Shown: one piece after another, positions 48,980 through 56,859 of the stretch
How positions within the stretch are numbered: position 1 is the first letter of the stretch
Layout of the letters: every line of letters starts with the position of its first letter
Translations under genes and position numbers: made by a program
Notes under the pieces: model-generated
Seen by the model: only the letters and a program-made list of their open reading frames with translations
Databases searched by the model: none
Told to the model about the DNA's origin: nothing
Assembly: GCA_963795795.1 (NCBI GenBank)
Contig: CAWCJS010000012.1
Span: 5,549-69,548, forward strand
DNA length: 64,000 nt
Reading direction: 5' to 3'
Origin: Palsa-504 sp963795795
Lineage (GTDB): Bacteria; Actinomycetota; Actinomycetes; Streptosporangiales; Streptosporangiaceae

Positions 48980-49612
48980 ATGGTCGGTGACAGAGTTACC
49001 GGCGTGCACGATGTCGCGGTGATCGAGGATGCCGCAGCCGCGGAGGTCTCGCTCGATCCGATCCGGGCTCGGATGCTCGCGGAGCTGGCCGAGCCACACA
49101 CCGCGACCACACTCGCGGCGCGGCTTGGGCTTGCCCGGCAGACGGTCCACTACCACGTCAAGACCCTTGAGCAGCACGGCCTGGTGGAGCTGGTCGAGGA
49201 GCGCCGCAAGGGCAACATGACCGAGCGGGTCGTGCGGGCTTCCGCCGCGGCCTACGTGATCTCGCCGGCCGCGCTCGCCGCGGTCGCGCCCGATCCGGCC
49301 CGGTCGCCCGATCGGCTGTCCGCGCGCTGGTTGCTCGCGCTCGCCGCGCGGCTCGTCCGGGAGACGGGCGCGCTCATCAACGGGGCGGCGCGGGCCAACA
49401 AGCCGCTCGCCACGTTCGGGCTCGATGCCGAAGTGCGGTTCGCGAAGCCGGCTGATCGCGCCGCGTTCGCGGGTGAGCTCACAGACGCGCTCGCCGGAAT
49501 TATCAGTAAATATCACACCGAAACTGGTCGGCCGCACCGCCTTATCGTCGCGGTGCACCCGAGCATCACCGAAGACGCCGACCCGCCAGCAGAGGAGCAG
49601 CAGCAGTCATGA
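48980..49612 (+). CDS. ArsR-type winged-helix regulator
   Basis: A 210-residue regulator. SLDPIRARMLAELAEPHTATTLAARLGLARQTVHYHVKTLEQHGLVELVEERRKGNMTERVVRASAAAYVI is the winged helix. The C-terminal 120 residues are helical (ARWLLALAARLVRETGALINGAARANKPLATFGLDAEVRF) and probably bind a ligand or partner. The start could be ATG 48980 or TTG 48968; neither has a ribosome site. Its stop overlaps the SRPBCC start (ATGA 49609-49612). This pairing of an ArsR-like regulator with an SRPBCC protein is common in actinomycetes. Confidence 0.85.
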   Translation: MVGDRVTGVHDVAVIEDAAAAEVSLDPIRARMLAELAEPHTATTLAARLGLARQTVHYHVKTLEQHGLVELVEERRKGNMTERVVRASAAAYVISPAALAAVAPDPARSPDRLSARWLLALAARLVRETGALINGAARANKPLATFGLDAEVRFAKPADRAAFAGELTDALAGIISKYHTETGRPHRLIVAVHPSITEDADPPAEEQQQS

Positions 49613-50343
49613 CGCATCCATTCGAGGTACGCGACGAGATCACCGTCGACGCCACGCCGGACGAGGTGTGGGAGGCGATCGCGTCGGGGCCGGGAGTCGA
49701 CTCCTGGCTCATGGGGCGCACCGAAATCGATAGCGCCAGCAAGACCAGCACGTTCAACATGTTCGGCGAGGTGTCCAGCTCCAGCATCACGGTCTGGGAA
49801 CCCGGTCACCGCTACGCGACGCAGGAGGACAAGAACCCGGACGGCACGTTCATGGCCTTCGAGTGGCTCATCGAGTCGCGCGACGGCGGCGGCGCGGTGG
49901 TGCGCGTTGTGCACAGTGGTCTCCTCGGCGAGAACTGGGAGGCCGAATACAAGGGCCTGTCCGCCGGCGACCACGCCTACATGACGAAGCTCGCCGTCTA
50001 CCTGAAGCACTTCGCACCGCGCACCGCGAAGGGCTCGCTGTTCATGCCGGGGCCGATCACCAAGGACTCGTGGGCGGCCATGACGGCGGCGGTCGGCGTC
50101 AGCGCGGACGCGGCGGACGGTCAGCCGGCGCGGCTCAGCGTGCCCGGGATCGAGCCGGTCGACGGCACCGTGGAGTTCGTGGGCTCGCCGAGCTTCGTGG
50201 GCATGCGTACCGACGACGCGATGTACATGCTGATCCACGGCTACAACGACATGGTCTTCGCGACCGCGCACTACTTCGACGACCGCGACCCGTCGACCGA
50301 GACCGAGGCGTGGCAGAACTGGCTCGGCGGCCTCGCGGCCTGA
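49609..50343 (+). CDS. SRPBCC (AHSA1-like) domain protein
   Basis: A 244-residue START-like fold protein: FEVRDEITVDATPDEVWEAIASGPGVDSWLMGRTEID, ITVWEPGHRYATQED, FMAFEWLIESRDGGGAVVRVVHSGLLGENWEAEYKGLSAGDHAYMTKLAVYLKHF form the AHSA1 half, followed by a second domain (GTVEFVGSPSFVGMRTDDAMYMLIHGYNDMVFATAHYF). Members bind hydrophobic ligands in a deep cavity. It is translationally coupled to the upstream ArsR-like regulator. ATG 49609 with AGAGGAG about ten bases ahead is a good start. Confidence 0.88.
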   Translation: MTHPFEVRDEITVDATPDEVWEAIASGPGVDSWLMGRTEIDSASKTSTFNMFGEVSSSSITVWEPGHRYATQEDKNPDGTFMAFEWLIESRDGGGAVVRVVHSGLLGENWEAEYKGLSAGDHAYMTKLAVYLKHFAPRTAKGSLFMPGPITKDSWAAMTAAVGVSADAADGQPARLSVPGIEPVDGTVEFVGSPSFVGMRTDDAMYMLIHGYNDMVFATAHYFDDRDPSTETEAWQNWLGGLAA

Positions 50344-50386
50344 TCAACGCACACCGGCCGGCCGGAACTGGATGCTGATCCGCGGC

Positions 50387-50441
50387 CCCGGCGCCGGAGG
50401 CCATACCTGAGGCACGTAGTCCTCGGCCAGCTGGAAGACCA
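50387..50441. repeat. 55-bp fragment of the VOC gene
   Basis: Matches 36403-36457 with two mismatches, in the same orientation. It lies between the SRPBCC stop and the end of the next gene, with no other VOC sequence around it, so it is a small transplanted piece. Confidence 0.9.
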
Positions 50442-50453
50442 AGCTGGCTGGTC

Positions 50454-51698
50454 TTAGCGGCGTACCAGCGCCTTGTCGAGCTTGGCGATAAAGGACGTCT
50501 TACGGCGGTGCCGTTGCCGTAGGTCGGCAAGGTAGACGGCGAAACCGGCCTCGTCGCCGGCGCGCTGATAGGAGTCCCGCAGGCGTCTGATGGTCTTGAT
50601 CGCCTTGGGGTAGCGGTACTTGTCGCTGGCCCTTTCCAGCCCGATCTCGATCAGGTCCTGGTAGGGGCGGATCACGTCGGCGGGATGGTTGTTCTCCCGC
50701 ACCTCGATCAGCTGGAACCACTGGGACTCGGGGACCTGACCGGGGTTCGCCATCGCGGCCGCCCACGCCTCATCGAGCAGGTTCTCGCTGACCAGGACGC
50801 TGATCAGCTCCCTGACGTACCACTGCTCGGCGTGTGCCCGGTCGCGGAGCAGGTTGAGTGCCCAGCCGCTGAGATCGGCCCATTGCCCTGCCTGCTGGGC
50901 GGCATGGCGGAGTTTGAGGTAGTCGTGATGAATTGCCCGCCGTTCGTAGATCTCGCGGCGGACGGCCACCGCCTCTGCTCCTCTGCCGCCGTCGAGCAGC
51001 AGGTCTACGAGCTGGTCGCGGAGCCGGTCGGTCTGGAAGCCCGACGGATGCTCGGCCAGCCCCTTGCGCGCCCACTGCTCAGCGTCGTCGTCCCGCCCGG
51101 CGGCGCGCAGCACCTCCACGATCTCGCCGTACCGGTGCGCGCCGCGCAGATCCTCGGCTAGCACCGCGACGTGGGCATCGATGTCGCCGGACACTGCGGC
51201 CAGCTGCTCCCGGAGATCCTTGATTCCCCGCGCGGTCCAGGAGTCCGGTTCGGCGGTAACGCCGCGTTCTTCGGTCAGCCGGGCGACCTCGGCGAGACCG
51301 CGCTGGCCAAGGGCTTCGACGAACTCCTTGAGCTCGATGGCGGGCCAGCCTGGCCCGTCGAGCTGCATGGACACCAGCCACGTCGCCAGGCGCCTAGCAT
51401 CCGGAGCTGCCGAACGGCAGGCCCGCGCGTACAAGGCCATCAGCGTGCGCAGGTCGTCACCGACGATTCCGGCCGAATCGTCCATGTACATGAGCGCGGC
51501 GGTGACACGCTCCACCGCGCGCCGCGCCAGCGGGCCCGCGCTTGCGGCATCACCCGCCTCGATCATGACCGCGACTGCGGCGGCCACCACCTGGGCGCGC
51601 TGGGAGTACTCCCGGCGCCCGCTGTAGGGATGGCGCCGCCGATCCCAGCGCAGCCCGTCGATCAGCTCTCGGACCTCGGCAACCTGCACGTCAGCCAT
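50454..51698 (-). CDS. SWIM-zinc-finger-associated helical protein lacking the SWIM domain
   Basis: A 414-residue all-helical, TPR-like protein: VQVAEVRELIDGLRWDRRRHPYSGRREYSQRAQVVAAAVAVMIEAG, ATWLVSMQLDGPGWPAIELKEFVEALGQRGLAEVARL, HVAVLAEDLRGAHRYGEIVEVLRAAGRDDDAEQWARKGLAEHPSGFQTDRLRDQLVDLLL. This matches my recollection of the C-terminal part of actinomycete SWIM zinc-finger proteins, but the CxC-HxC SWIM motif is absent, and the frame upstream of ATG 51698 (to 52118) is Arg-rich and not SWIM-like. It is either a stand-alone relative or an N-terminally truncated gene. Function unknown. Confidence 0.7.
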   Translation of the reverse strand: MADVQVAEVRELIDGLRWDRRRHPYSGRREYSQRAQVVAAAVAVMIEAGDAASAGPLARRAVERVTAALMYMDDSAGIVGDDLRTLMALYARACRSAAPDARRLATWLVSMQLDGPGWPAIELKEFVEALGQRGLAEVARLTEERGVTAEPDSWTARGIKDLREQLAAVSGDIDAHVAVLAEDLRGAHRYGEIVEVLRAAGRDDDAEQWARKGLAEHPSGFQTDRLRDQLVDLLLDGGRGAEAVAVRREIYERRAIHHDYLKLRHAAQQAGQWADLSGWALNLLRDRAHAEQWYVRELISVLVSENLLDEAWAAAMANPGQVPESQWFQLIEVRENNHPADVIRPYQDLIEIGLERASDKYRYPKAIKTIRRLRDSYQRAGDEAGFAVYLADLRQRHRRKTSFIAKLDKALVRR

Positions 51699-51751
51699 GG
51701 TCCCATCAACAGCACGCCGCAGTGGAGGCACCGGCAGGCGATAATTCCACG

Positions 51752-52321
51752 TCAGCGACGCAGTCCGCGGGTCAGGTCGGCCGGGTCGATGCTCACGGTG
51801 AAGGGACGGTCGGCGGCGAAAGGACCTGACGATTTCGCCGCGAGAGCGTAACGGCCTTCGTGCAGCTCGAAGACGGTCAGCTCCGGCTGGGTCGGGTCCG
51901 GGTTCACGATCCAGTACGAGGGGACGCCGATCCGCTCGTATGCGGCTTTCTTCCTGTTCAGGTCGACCAGCGCGGTAGTGGGCGACCGGATCTCGACGGC
52001 GAGCAGCGGCGGCTCGGTGAGCTTCGCGCCGCCAATCTGGTCCATGCGGACCACCACCAGATCGGGATCGAACTCGGTCTGCGGGCCGAGTTCGACGGCC
52101 GGCTCGGGCACCACGCAAAGGTCTTCGGGGCAGGCGCCGCTCAGGACACCGTATAGCCGTCCCGCCACGACCTGGTGAACTGTCGTCGGCCGGGGGCTCA
52201 CGACGAGCACTCCGTCCAGCAGCTCGTACCGGCGACCGTCATCGGGCATCCGGTCCAACTCGGCGACGGTGAATGGGCGGCCGGCGGCAGGCCAGGCCTC
52301 GGCGATCGTCACGACACTCAT
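51752..52321 (-). CDS. Uma2-family (DUF820) restriction-endonuclease-fold protein
   Basis: A 189-residue protein of the PD-(D/E)XK fold: RRYELLDGVLVVSPRPTTVHQ, EFDPDLVVVR, PPLLAVEIRSPTTALVDLNRKKAAYERIGVPSYWIVNPD. The catalytic Asp (FDPDLVV), the ExR in place of ExK (VEIRSP) and the later KKAAYER are the family signature. Uma2 proteins are abundant in actinomycetes and cyanobacteria with unknown biological role. ATG 52321 follows AGAAGGGGGCACC. Confidence 0.92.
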   Translation of the reverse strand: MSVVTIAEAWPAAGRPFTVAELDRMPDDGRRYELLDGVLVVSPRPTTVHQVVAGRLYGVLSGACPEDLCVVPEPAVELGPQTEFDPDLVVVRMDQIGGAKLTEPPLLAVEIRSPTTALVDLNRKKAAYERIGVPSYWIVNPDPTQPELTVFELHEGRYALAAKSSGPFAADRPFTVSIDPADLTRGLRR

Positions 52322-52443
52322 GGTGCCCCCTTCTGTACATGGCGTCCACTTTGCCAGGGGCCTGCGACATTCATGAGCCCAGTCATAACGAACGGTTACT
52401 ACCATTTTCGCCCGCTCACGGTGTTCCGCAGTAGGGTCCCCCT

Positions 52444-52704
52444 GTGGACACCGTGGAAGGCCTTCGCGACGCGGCGTGGCAGACGCCGGAATGCATCTAT
52501 GATCTCGGGGCCTGCTGGGAGCACGAGATCACGCTGGAGACGACCGTCCCGCGCGATCACAGCCAGGATTACCCGGTCTGCGCAGAGTTCCGGGGCGACC
52601 CCCCCGTCGAGTACTGGTGTGAAGAGGAGCCCGAGGAACCCCAGCCGTTCGGCCTGAACGAGGTCAACCGGCGGCTGGCCGCACTTGGCCGGGAGCCGGC
52701 GTGA
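52444..52704 (+). CDS. pRiA4b ORF-3-like protein, truncated
   Basis: An 86-residue protein from GTG 52444. IYDLGACWEHEITLETTVPRDHSQDYPVCAEFRGDPPVEYWCEE matches the middle of pRiA4b ORF-3-like proteins (YDFGDxWeHxItvE, then YPxCxxGrGaxPPEdcGG). The first 40-60 residues of the usual domain are absent and the PPE-CGG ending is altered (PPVEYWCEE). Its stop overlaps the next gene start (GTGA at 52701-52704), so it may still be expressed as a coupled partner. Function of the family is unknown. Confidence 0.65.
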   Translation: MDTVEGLRDAAWQTPECIYDLGACWEHEITLETTVPRDHSQDYPVCAEFRGDPPVEYWCEEEPEEPQPFGLNEVNRRLAALGREPA

Positions 52705-53884
52705 ACGGCCGCCGCGGCGGAGAGGGGCTCGCTGTCCTCATCGAGCGCAGCGCGGAACTGAAGCGGGACCTGGTCGACTTCGCGTGCAGCCCCCGCCTGG
52801 AGCGGTCGCTGGCCGCGGCCCTGCTCGAGGCCGGACTGGAGGAGCTGGAGCAGGCCGATGCGATCGGCACCATCGACCGGTTCGCATTGCAATACCGCCT
52901 GCAGGACGGCAAGACCGTGGTGGACCGGTTCGTGGCCAGCCGACCGGATCTGGATGCGGCGGACCGGGAGATGCTGCTCGGCTGGCGCGACCCAGTGGAG
53001 GGAATCTTCGAGATCCGCGAGCACGGACGGCGACGCGATCATCCTGCTGAACCTGCTCGATGACCTGGAGTACCGGACGTACTCCAACATGGGCCGGTCC
53101 GCGTTCCGGCCGCTGCCCAGAGGCGGATTCGTGCACGCTCGCCTCGTGCCCATCCGCCCGGTGCCGGGCGCCTGGCTGGTCTCGGGGACGATGTCCGCCT
53201 ACCCCAAGTCCAGCGCCGCACAGATCGCGCGGGCCGCTATGGAAGCGGCGACCAGACGGCCCGAGCTGGTCTTCCGCAACCCGGAGAAGATCGAGCAAGG
53301 CTGGAAGCAGATGCGGCAGGACCGGACCGCGTTCGTGGAGTTCTTCGGCGGCGACGAACTCGTTCTTCCGCCCGCCGAGGCCGAGGAACGGCTCAACGCC
53401 TACTACCGGCACCAGCAGGAAGCCGCGCTCGCCCGGCAGCCTGCCCGGAGCCGGCCCCGGAACCTCCCCGGCGTGGACGTGCCCGCCTTCGAGCTCCCGC
53501 CCGAACTCGCCGACGCCGACACCATCGGCATCATCTACGACGAGACCGACGGGCTCAACTTCTATCCCGAGTACGGGATGCTGCGCGACCTGTTCGCCGA
53601 CCCGGCGCTCGCCGCCGACAAGCGGTACGCGAGGCGCACTACGCGGCTACCTGCGGTCGGACACCATCGCGCCGCTGCCGTTGCAGCGCCTCGCCGCCGC
53701 CCACCCGGACACGGTCGACTCGGTGTACCGGAAGATCCTGCGCAGGCGGGACTTCACCTGGGCCGAACACGGCGAGGCGCTGATGCGCCGCAGGAAGGCC
53801 TGGTACTACCAGCACGAGCCCCGTCCAGGCGTCTCGGTGATCGGCGCCCGCCTGCTCGAGCTCGCCTCCGGCGGTCGTCGGTAA
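52701..53884 (+). pseudogene. unknown conserved protein broken by two frameshifts
   Basis: Three successive frames form one protein of about 395 residues. Frame one (GTG 52701): ERSAELKRDLVDFACSPRLERSLAAALL, IDRFALQYRLQDGKTVVDRFVAS, EMLLGWRDPVEGIFEIRE. Near 53022 it moves on: DGDAIILLNLLDDLEYRTYSNMG, VFRNPEKIEQGWKQMRQDRTAFVEFFGGDELVLPP, DTIGIIYDETDGLNFYPEYGMLRDLFADPALAADKRYA. Near 53628 it moves again: ALRGYLRSDTIAPLPLQRLAAAHPD, YRKILRRRDFTWAEHGEALMRRRKAWYYQ. I recall intact relatives of similar length in Streptomyces, without known function. It is coupled to the pRiA4b-like gene. Two breaks make it a pseudogene unless the sequence has indel errors. Confidence 0.7.
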
Positions 53885-53934
53885 AGGCGCGAACGCCGAC
53901 TGGTCACAGCCGCTCCGCGAGATAATGACCGGTC

Positions 53935-54279
53935 ATGGAGATGTACGGCGACGAATGGGGACGCAAGGGCGCGACCCTGAGCGACAAGACGGCTCGAGCG
54001 GAGTTCGGGTTAACACAGGACGAGATCATCGCGGCGATCCGCGCGGGCAAGCTCCAGTACCGGCCCGCCGCGATGCACGGGAACCCATGGCTGCGGCTGC
54101 TGCGCCGTGAGGTCGAGGATCTCGTCAGCACCCGCCATGGTGAGCGATTCCTCCGGGAACGCCAGGCGCGGACCGAGCTGAAACGGGTCAACCGCGAGCT
54201 GAAACAGCTCCGGGCTCAGCTCACGGCACTTGAGGAGAGGCGGGCCGCACTCCTTTCCGAACTCACCGAGCAAGGTTGA
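53935..54279 (+). CDS. small conserved protein with a C-terminal coiled coil
   Basis: A 114-residue protein: YGDEWGRKGATLSDKTARAEFGLTQDEIIAAIRAGKLQYRPAAMHGNPWLRLLRREVEDLV, then a coiled coil (RTELKRVNRELKQLRAQLTALEERRAALLSEL). The first part looks like an excisionase/MerR-type winged helix (a residue-by-residue TxxEaxxxxglt.dei..ai..GkLqYR...hG.pw plan), so it may bind DNA or another protein. Homologues without function are common in many bacteria as I recall. ATG 53935 is the start. It lies just before the second vapBC operator. Confidence 0.7.
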   Translation: MEMYGDEWGRKGATLSDKTARAEFGLTQDEIIAAIRAGKLQYRPAAMHGNPWLRLLRREVEDLVSTRHGERFLRERQARTELKRVNRELKQLRAQLTALEERRAALLSELTEQG

Positions 54280-54334
54280 CGACCTCGCCTCGTGCCCCGG
54301 CGCGACCGGGACCGCCCGGTATGGCTCCCCGAGG

Positions 54335-54360
54335 CGTGGTAGGAACGTTTTCCTACCACG
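54335..54360. promoter_or_regulatory. vapBC operator candidate, long palindrome
   Basis: CGTGGTAGGAA (54335-54345) and TTCCTACCACG (54350-54360) pair perfectly around CGTT. It lies 15 bases before the vapB start and shares the GGTAG/CTACC half-site with the operator of the other vapBC locus at 47979-48004. Confidence 0.7.
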
Positions 54361-54375
54361 CGTTATCATGGCGGC

Positions 54376-54663
54376 ATGGCGGTACGGAAGCTGTCGATCT
54401 CAGTCCCTCCCGAGGTGGAGGAAACGATCAAGGCCGCCGCAGCCGACGAAGGCAAGCCGGTGTCCGCATGGCTGGCCGAGGCCGCCACCGAGAAAGCCCG
54501 CGCCAGCGCCCTGCACGCCGCCGGCCGCGTCGCCGCCCGTGAGCTGGTCGCCGAGTACGAGAGCGAGCACGGCCCGCTTCCCGCAGCATCGCGGCAGCGC
54601 GCCCGCGAATTCCTCATCGAGGCCGGGCTGATCGAGGACGAGCCGCAGCGGGCCGCCGGGTAA
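54376..54663 (+). CDS. vapB: VapB-type antitoxin
   Basis: A 95-residue ribbon-helix-helix-type antitoxin: VRKLSISVPPEVEETIKAAAADEGKPVSAWLAEAATEKARASALHAAGRVAARELVAEYESEHGPLPA. It would bind the palindrome 15 bases upstream and neutralise the PIN toxin whose ATG overlaps its stop (TAATG at 54660-54664). No Shine-Dalgarno is visible between operator and ATG 54376, so the message may be leaderless. Since the toxin gene is broken, this antitoxin may now be free to act on the related toxin at 47343. Confidence 0.9.
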   Translation: MAVRKLSISVPPEVEETIKAAAADEGKPVSAWLAEAATEKARASALHAAGRVAARELVAEYESEHGPLPAASRQRAREFLIEAGLIEDEPQRAAG

Positions 54664-54982
54664 TGCCGGCCATCGTCTACGACACCGGCGCGCTGCTGGC
54701 CGCCGAACGATTCAACCCGGACTTTCTCGCCCTGCACGATGAACTGACCAGCGCGCGCATCCGGCCGCTCGTCCCGGTCGTCGTCCTGGCCCAGGCCTGG
54801 CGCGGCGGACCCCAGCACCAGATCTCCCGGGTCCTCAAGGCCTGCGACATCCTCCCCGACGACCAGCGCACCGGCCGCGCCGCTGGCGTCGCCTGCGCCG
54901 CCTCCGGGACCGCGGACGTCGTCGACGCGATCGTCATCGTGACCGCCGTCCGCCCCAAGCCCCCATTGTCACCAGCGACCGT
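54663..54982 (+). pseudogene. vapC: VapC-type PIN toxin gene, frameshifted and cut off
   Basis: ATG 54663 starts a typical PIN toxin: PAIVYDTGALLAAERF (first Asp), LVPVVVLAQAWRGG, GRAAGVACAASGTADVVDAIVIVTAV (middle Asp). After VTAVRPK the sense moves to the -1 frame at the run of C at 54960-54964 and continues APIVTSDR, the last conserved Asp block. Then the toxin sequence ends at about 54982, exactly where the stop of the TnpB-type gene begins (TAA at 54985-54987 on the other strand). The last about 20 residues of a PIN domain are missing here; a matching tail is found beyond the element at 56776-56846. Confidence 0.8.
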
Positions 54983-56775
54983 TCTTATTGATCGAGCAGG
55001 ACATAGTCCTGCGTCGGCGGCGGCCCCGGACGGTCTTGGGCTGCCTGGTTGCCTGCCGTAGTCCGGTGAGGCCTGCCGGTCTTAGCGCCGGGTGGCTGCC
55101 GGGGGCCTCGTGGGAGGGCGGGCTTCCTGGGTGCGGTCCGGGCTGCCGGGGTGGTCCAGGGCCGCGCCTGGGCTGGCCGTGCCGCCTCCGCCGGGGCGGT
55201 CCGGTTCCCTGTCGCGCGGCGCCTGGCCCGGTGGCCCAGCCCGCGTCGCCCGATCACCAGCGCTGCCGCGTGGTGACCGGTCGTTTCCGGGTGGTGTTCC
55301 CGCAGGGGCCGCAGCCAGTGCTGGGCAGCCCAGCGGGAGGTGTAGGCAGGATCGGCGACGATCACCTGCAGGCCGGCGTTGCCGGCCATCTGGACCAGGC
55401 GGTCGCGGAGCTTGCCGGCGGGGATGCCGGCGACCGCCCGCCGGAAGGTCCTGCCCCGCCTGCCGCGCGAGGGCCGACTGCCGTGCCGCTCGCGTCCCTC
55501 GGCGCGGGCTTGGGCGAAGTCGAGGTCCTCGATGACGATGGCGCGGGCGCCGCAGGCCCGGGCGGTCGCGATCAGGGTGCTGATGGCGGCGCGCAGGTGC
55601 CCGTCGCGGGTGGCCGCGGGGAGCCCGGCCGGGTCCAGGCCGATGGTGGCCGGGGCGCCGAGGATGTTGCCGTCTGCGGCGATGACGGCGGCGGCGAGGT
55701 GGCCGTGGTTGACGTCGACGGCCACGACCGGGCGCTGCCGCAGCTCGTCCAGGGACGACGCAGGGACCGGCGGGACTTTCCAGGAGGCGTCGAGGTACCA
55801 GCGGCCGCGTGCCGGGTCGTGGCTGATGTCGTAGCGGACGGCGCCGGTGGCCGCCTGGGCGGCGACCTCGCCGCCGCGGTAGGAGAACCCGACTGGGCAG
55901 GACAGCCGGTAGCGGCCGTGCGGCCGGTTCGCCAGCGGGGCCAGCGGTGCGGGCAGTTTGACTTCTAGCCAGCTCTGCTCGGGGTTCCAGCGGATCGTCT
56001 CGTTGCCCCAGGCCTTGTCTTTCTCCCCGTCAGCGGTCAGGAACAGCCGTGCCGCTTCCCACTCCCGTCGCCACCCGGCCTGGGTGAGCCCGGCGGCGGC
56101 CAGGTTATTCCGTTTGCGCAGCAGGGCCTTCCCGCCCCGCACCACGGACACCGCCCCGCCCTCTGCCTGCCGCTCCACCCGGGCCAACCGCGCCTGCAGC
56201 GCCTGCAGGCGGACCGTCTTGGCGTATCGCTCGGCGGCGGTCGGGTACCCGCGGGTCGTGCCGGCCTTCCGGCCTGCCTGGACCGCCAGCCGGACCTGGA
56301 TCCGGCCGATCCGGGCGGTCAGGCTCGACTGCTCAGCCCGCAGATTCTGCCCGGCCAGCCGGTAGGCGTCCTCGCTGGTGCGGGTGATCGTCCCGGCCCA
56401 CCGGGAGGAGGATTCGGCGGTCAGCGCCCGCTTGCGTGCCGCCCGGGACCGCGCCTCGCCGGCCGCGTCCAGCCGTCCCGCAGCACACCGGGCAGCTAGG
56501 TCCTTCCCCGCCAGCGACCCGAGATGAGCGCCCACCGCCCGCAGCACGGCCTCGTCCTGCGGCGAGAGGCGCAGCCGGGTCCGTACCCGCGCGCCTGTCG
56601 GCGCGGCCGCCACGAACGGCGCGGCAACCGGGCGAAGGGAAGCAGTCACGAATGCCGCACCGCGCCTCCCGGAACGGCTCGCGAGCCGATGTACACATGT
56701 TCGGAGATGGCCATACGATTAGAATACTCGCTAGTACATGCTTTCGCTATTTACAACACGCCGAATGGGCGAACG
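54983..56775. mobile_element. TnpB-only IS605-like element inserted at a PIN toxin gene
   Basis: The segment between the two PIN-toxin pieces holds one gene, a TnpB-type nuclease on the minus strand, and no TnpA transposase. The boundaries are set by where PIN coding sequence stops and resumes, so they are approximate to about 10 bases. No terminal inverted repeats are expected for this class, and none is seen. The element's right end (54983 side, downstream of tnpB) is where a guide RNA would be encoded if the nuclease is active. Confidence 0.6.
54985..56649 (-). CDS. tnpB: TnpB-type RuvC nuclease, actinobacterial subfamily
   Basis: A 554-residue protein. Residues 1-290 are a basic, Arg-rich helical region with a wedge-like part; RuvC motifs follow: VVAVDVNHGHLAA (Asp312), ARAIVIEDLDF (Glu374), and HHPETTGHHAAALVIGRRGLG (residues 452-471). 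In classic TnpB the third motif is DxNAA; here it is HHAAA, with His where Asp is expected. The zinc knuckle of TnpB (CxxC...CxxC) is also missing between VADPAYTSRW and TTGHH. These traits seem general to an actinomycete subfamily annotated TnpB-related, as I recall it. The C-terminal 85 residues are low-complexity Arg/Pro. Start GTG 56649. Classic TnpB is an RNA-guided DNA nuclease; activity of this variant is uncertain. Confidence 0.8.
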   Translation of the reverse strand: MTASLRPVAAPFVAAAPTGARVRTRLRLSPQDEAVLRAVGAHLGSLAGKDLAARCAAGRLDAAGEARSRAARKRALTAESSSRWAGTITRTSEDAYRLAGQNLRAEQSSLTARIGRIQVRLAVQAGRKAGTTRGYPTAAERYAKTVRLQALQARLARVERQAEGGAVSVVRGGKALLRKRNNLAAAGLTQAGWRREWEAARLFLTADGEKDKAWGNETIRWNPEQSWLEVKLPAPLAPLANRPHGRYRLSCPVGFSYRGGEVAAQAATGAVRYDISHDPARGRWYLDASWKVPPVPASSLDELRQRPVVAVDVNHGHLAAAVIAADGNILGAPATIGLDPAGLPAATRDGHLRAAISTLIATARACGARAIVIEDLDFAQARAEGRERHGSRPSRGRRGRTFRRAVAGIPAGKLRDRLVQMAGNAGLQVIVADPAYTSRWAAQHWLRPLREHHPETTGHHAAALVIGRRGLGHRARRRATGNRTAPAEAARPAQARPWTTPAARTAPRKPALPRGPRQPPGAKTGRPHRTTAGNQAAQDRPGPPPTQDYVLLDQ

Positions 56776-56846
56776 GTTGTAACCTCGGCGATCTGACTCG
56801 CATCGCCGACTCGATCGGCGTCAAGATCCGGCTCTTCCCAACCTGA
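56776..56846 (+). pseudogene. C-terminal tail of a PIN toxin gene
   Basis: The plus strand reads VVTS, then after a shift GDLTRIADSIGVKIRLFPT and TGA at 56844-56846. This is the standard ending of VapC proteins (vTSDp.DL.rIA...GvkvrlipV). It lies right behind the TnpB-type element and lines up with the truncated toxin at 54663. Because VTS occurs on both sides, the tail may belong to the same toxin after a small rearrangement, or to a second vapC. Confidence 0.6.
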
Positions 56847-56859
56847 CAGCACCAGCGCC

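Noticed and set aside
48968..49000. TTGACA at 48968 as a -35 promoter element
   Set aside because: No matching -10 sequence lies at a suitable distance, and the position is inside or right at the start of the regulator gene.
50454..52118. 554-codon version of the SWIM-associated gene
   Set aside because: The 140 codons before ATG 51698 are Arg-rich, antisense to the Uma2 gene in part, and contain no SWIM motif.
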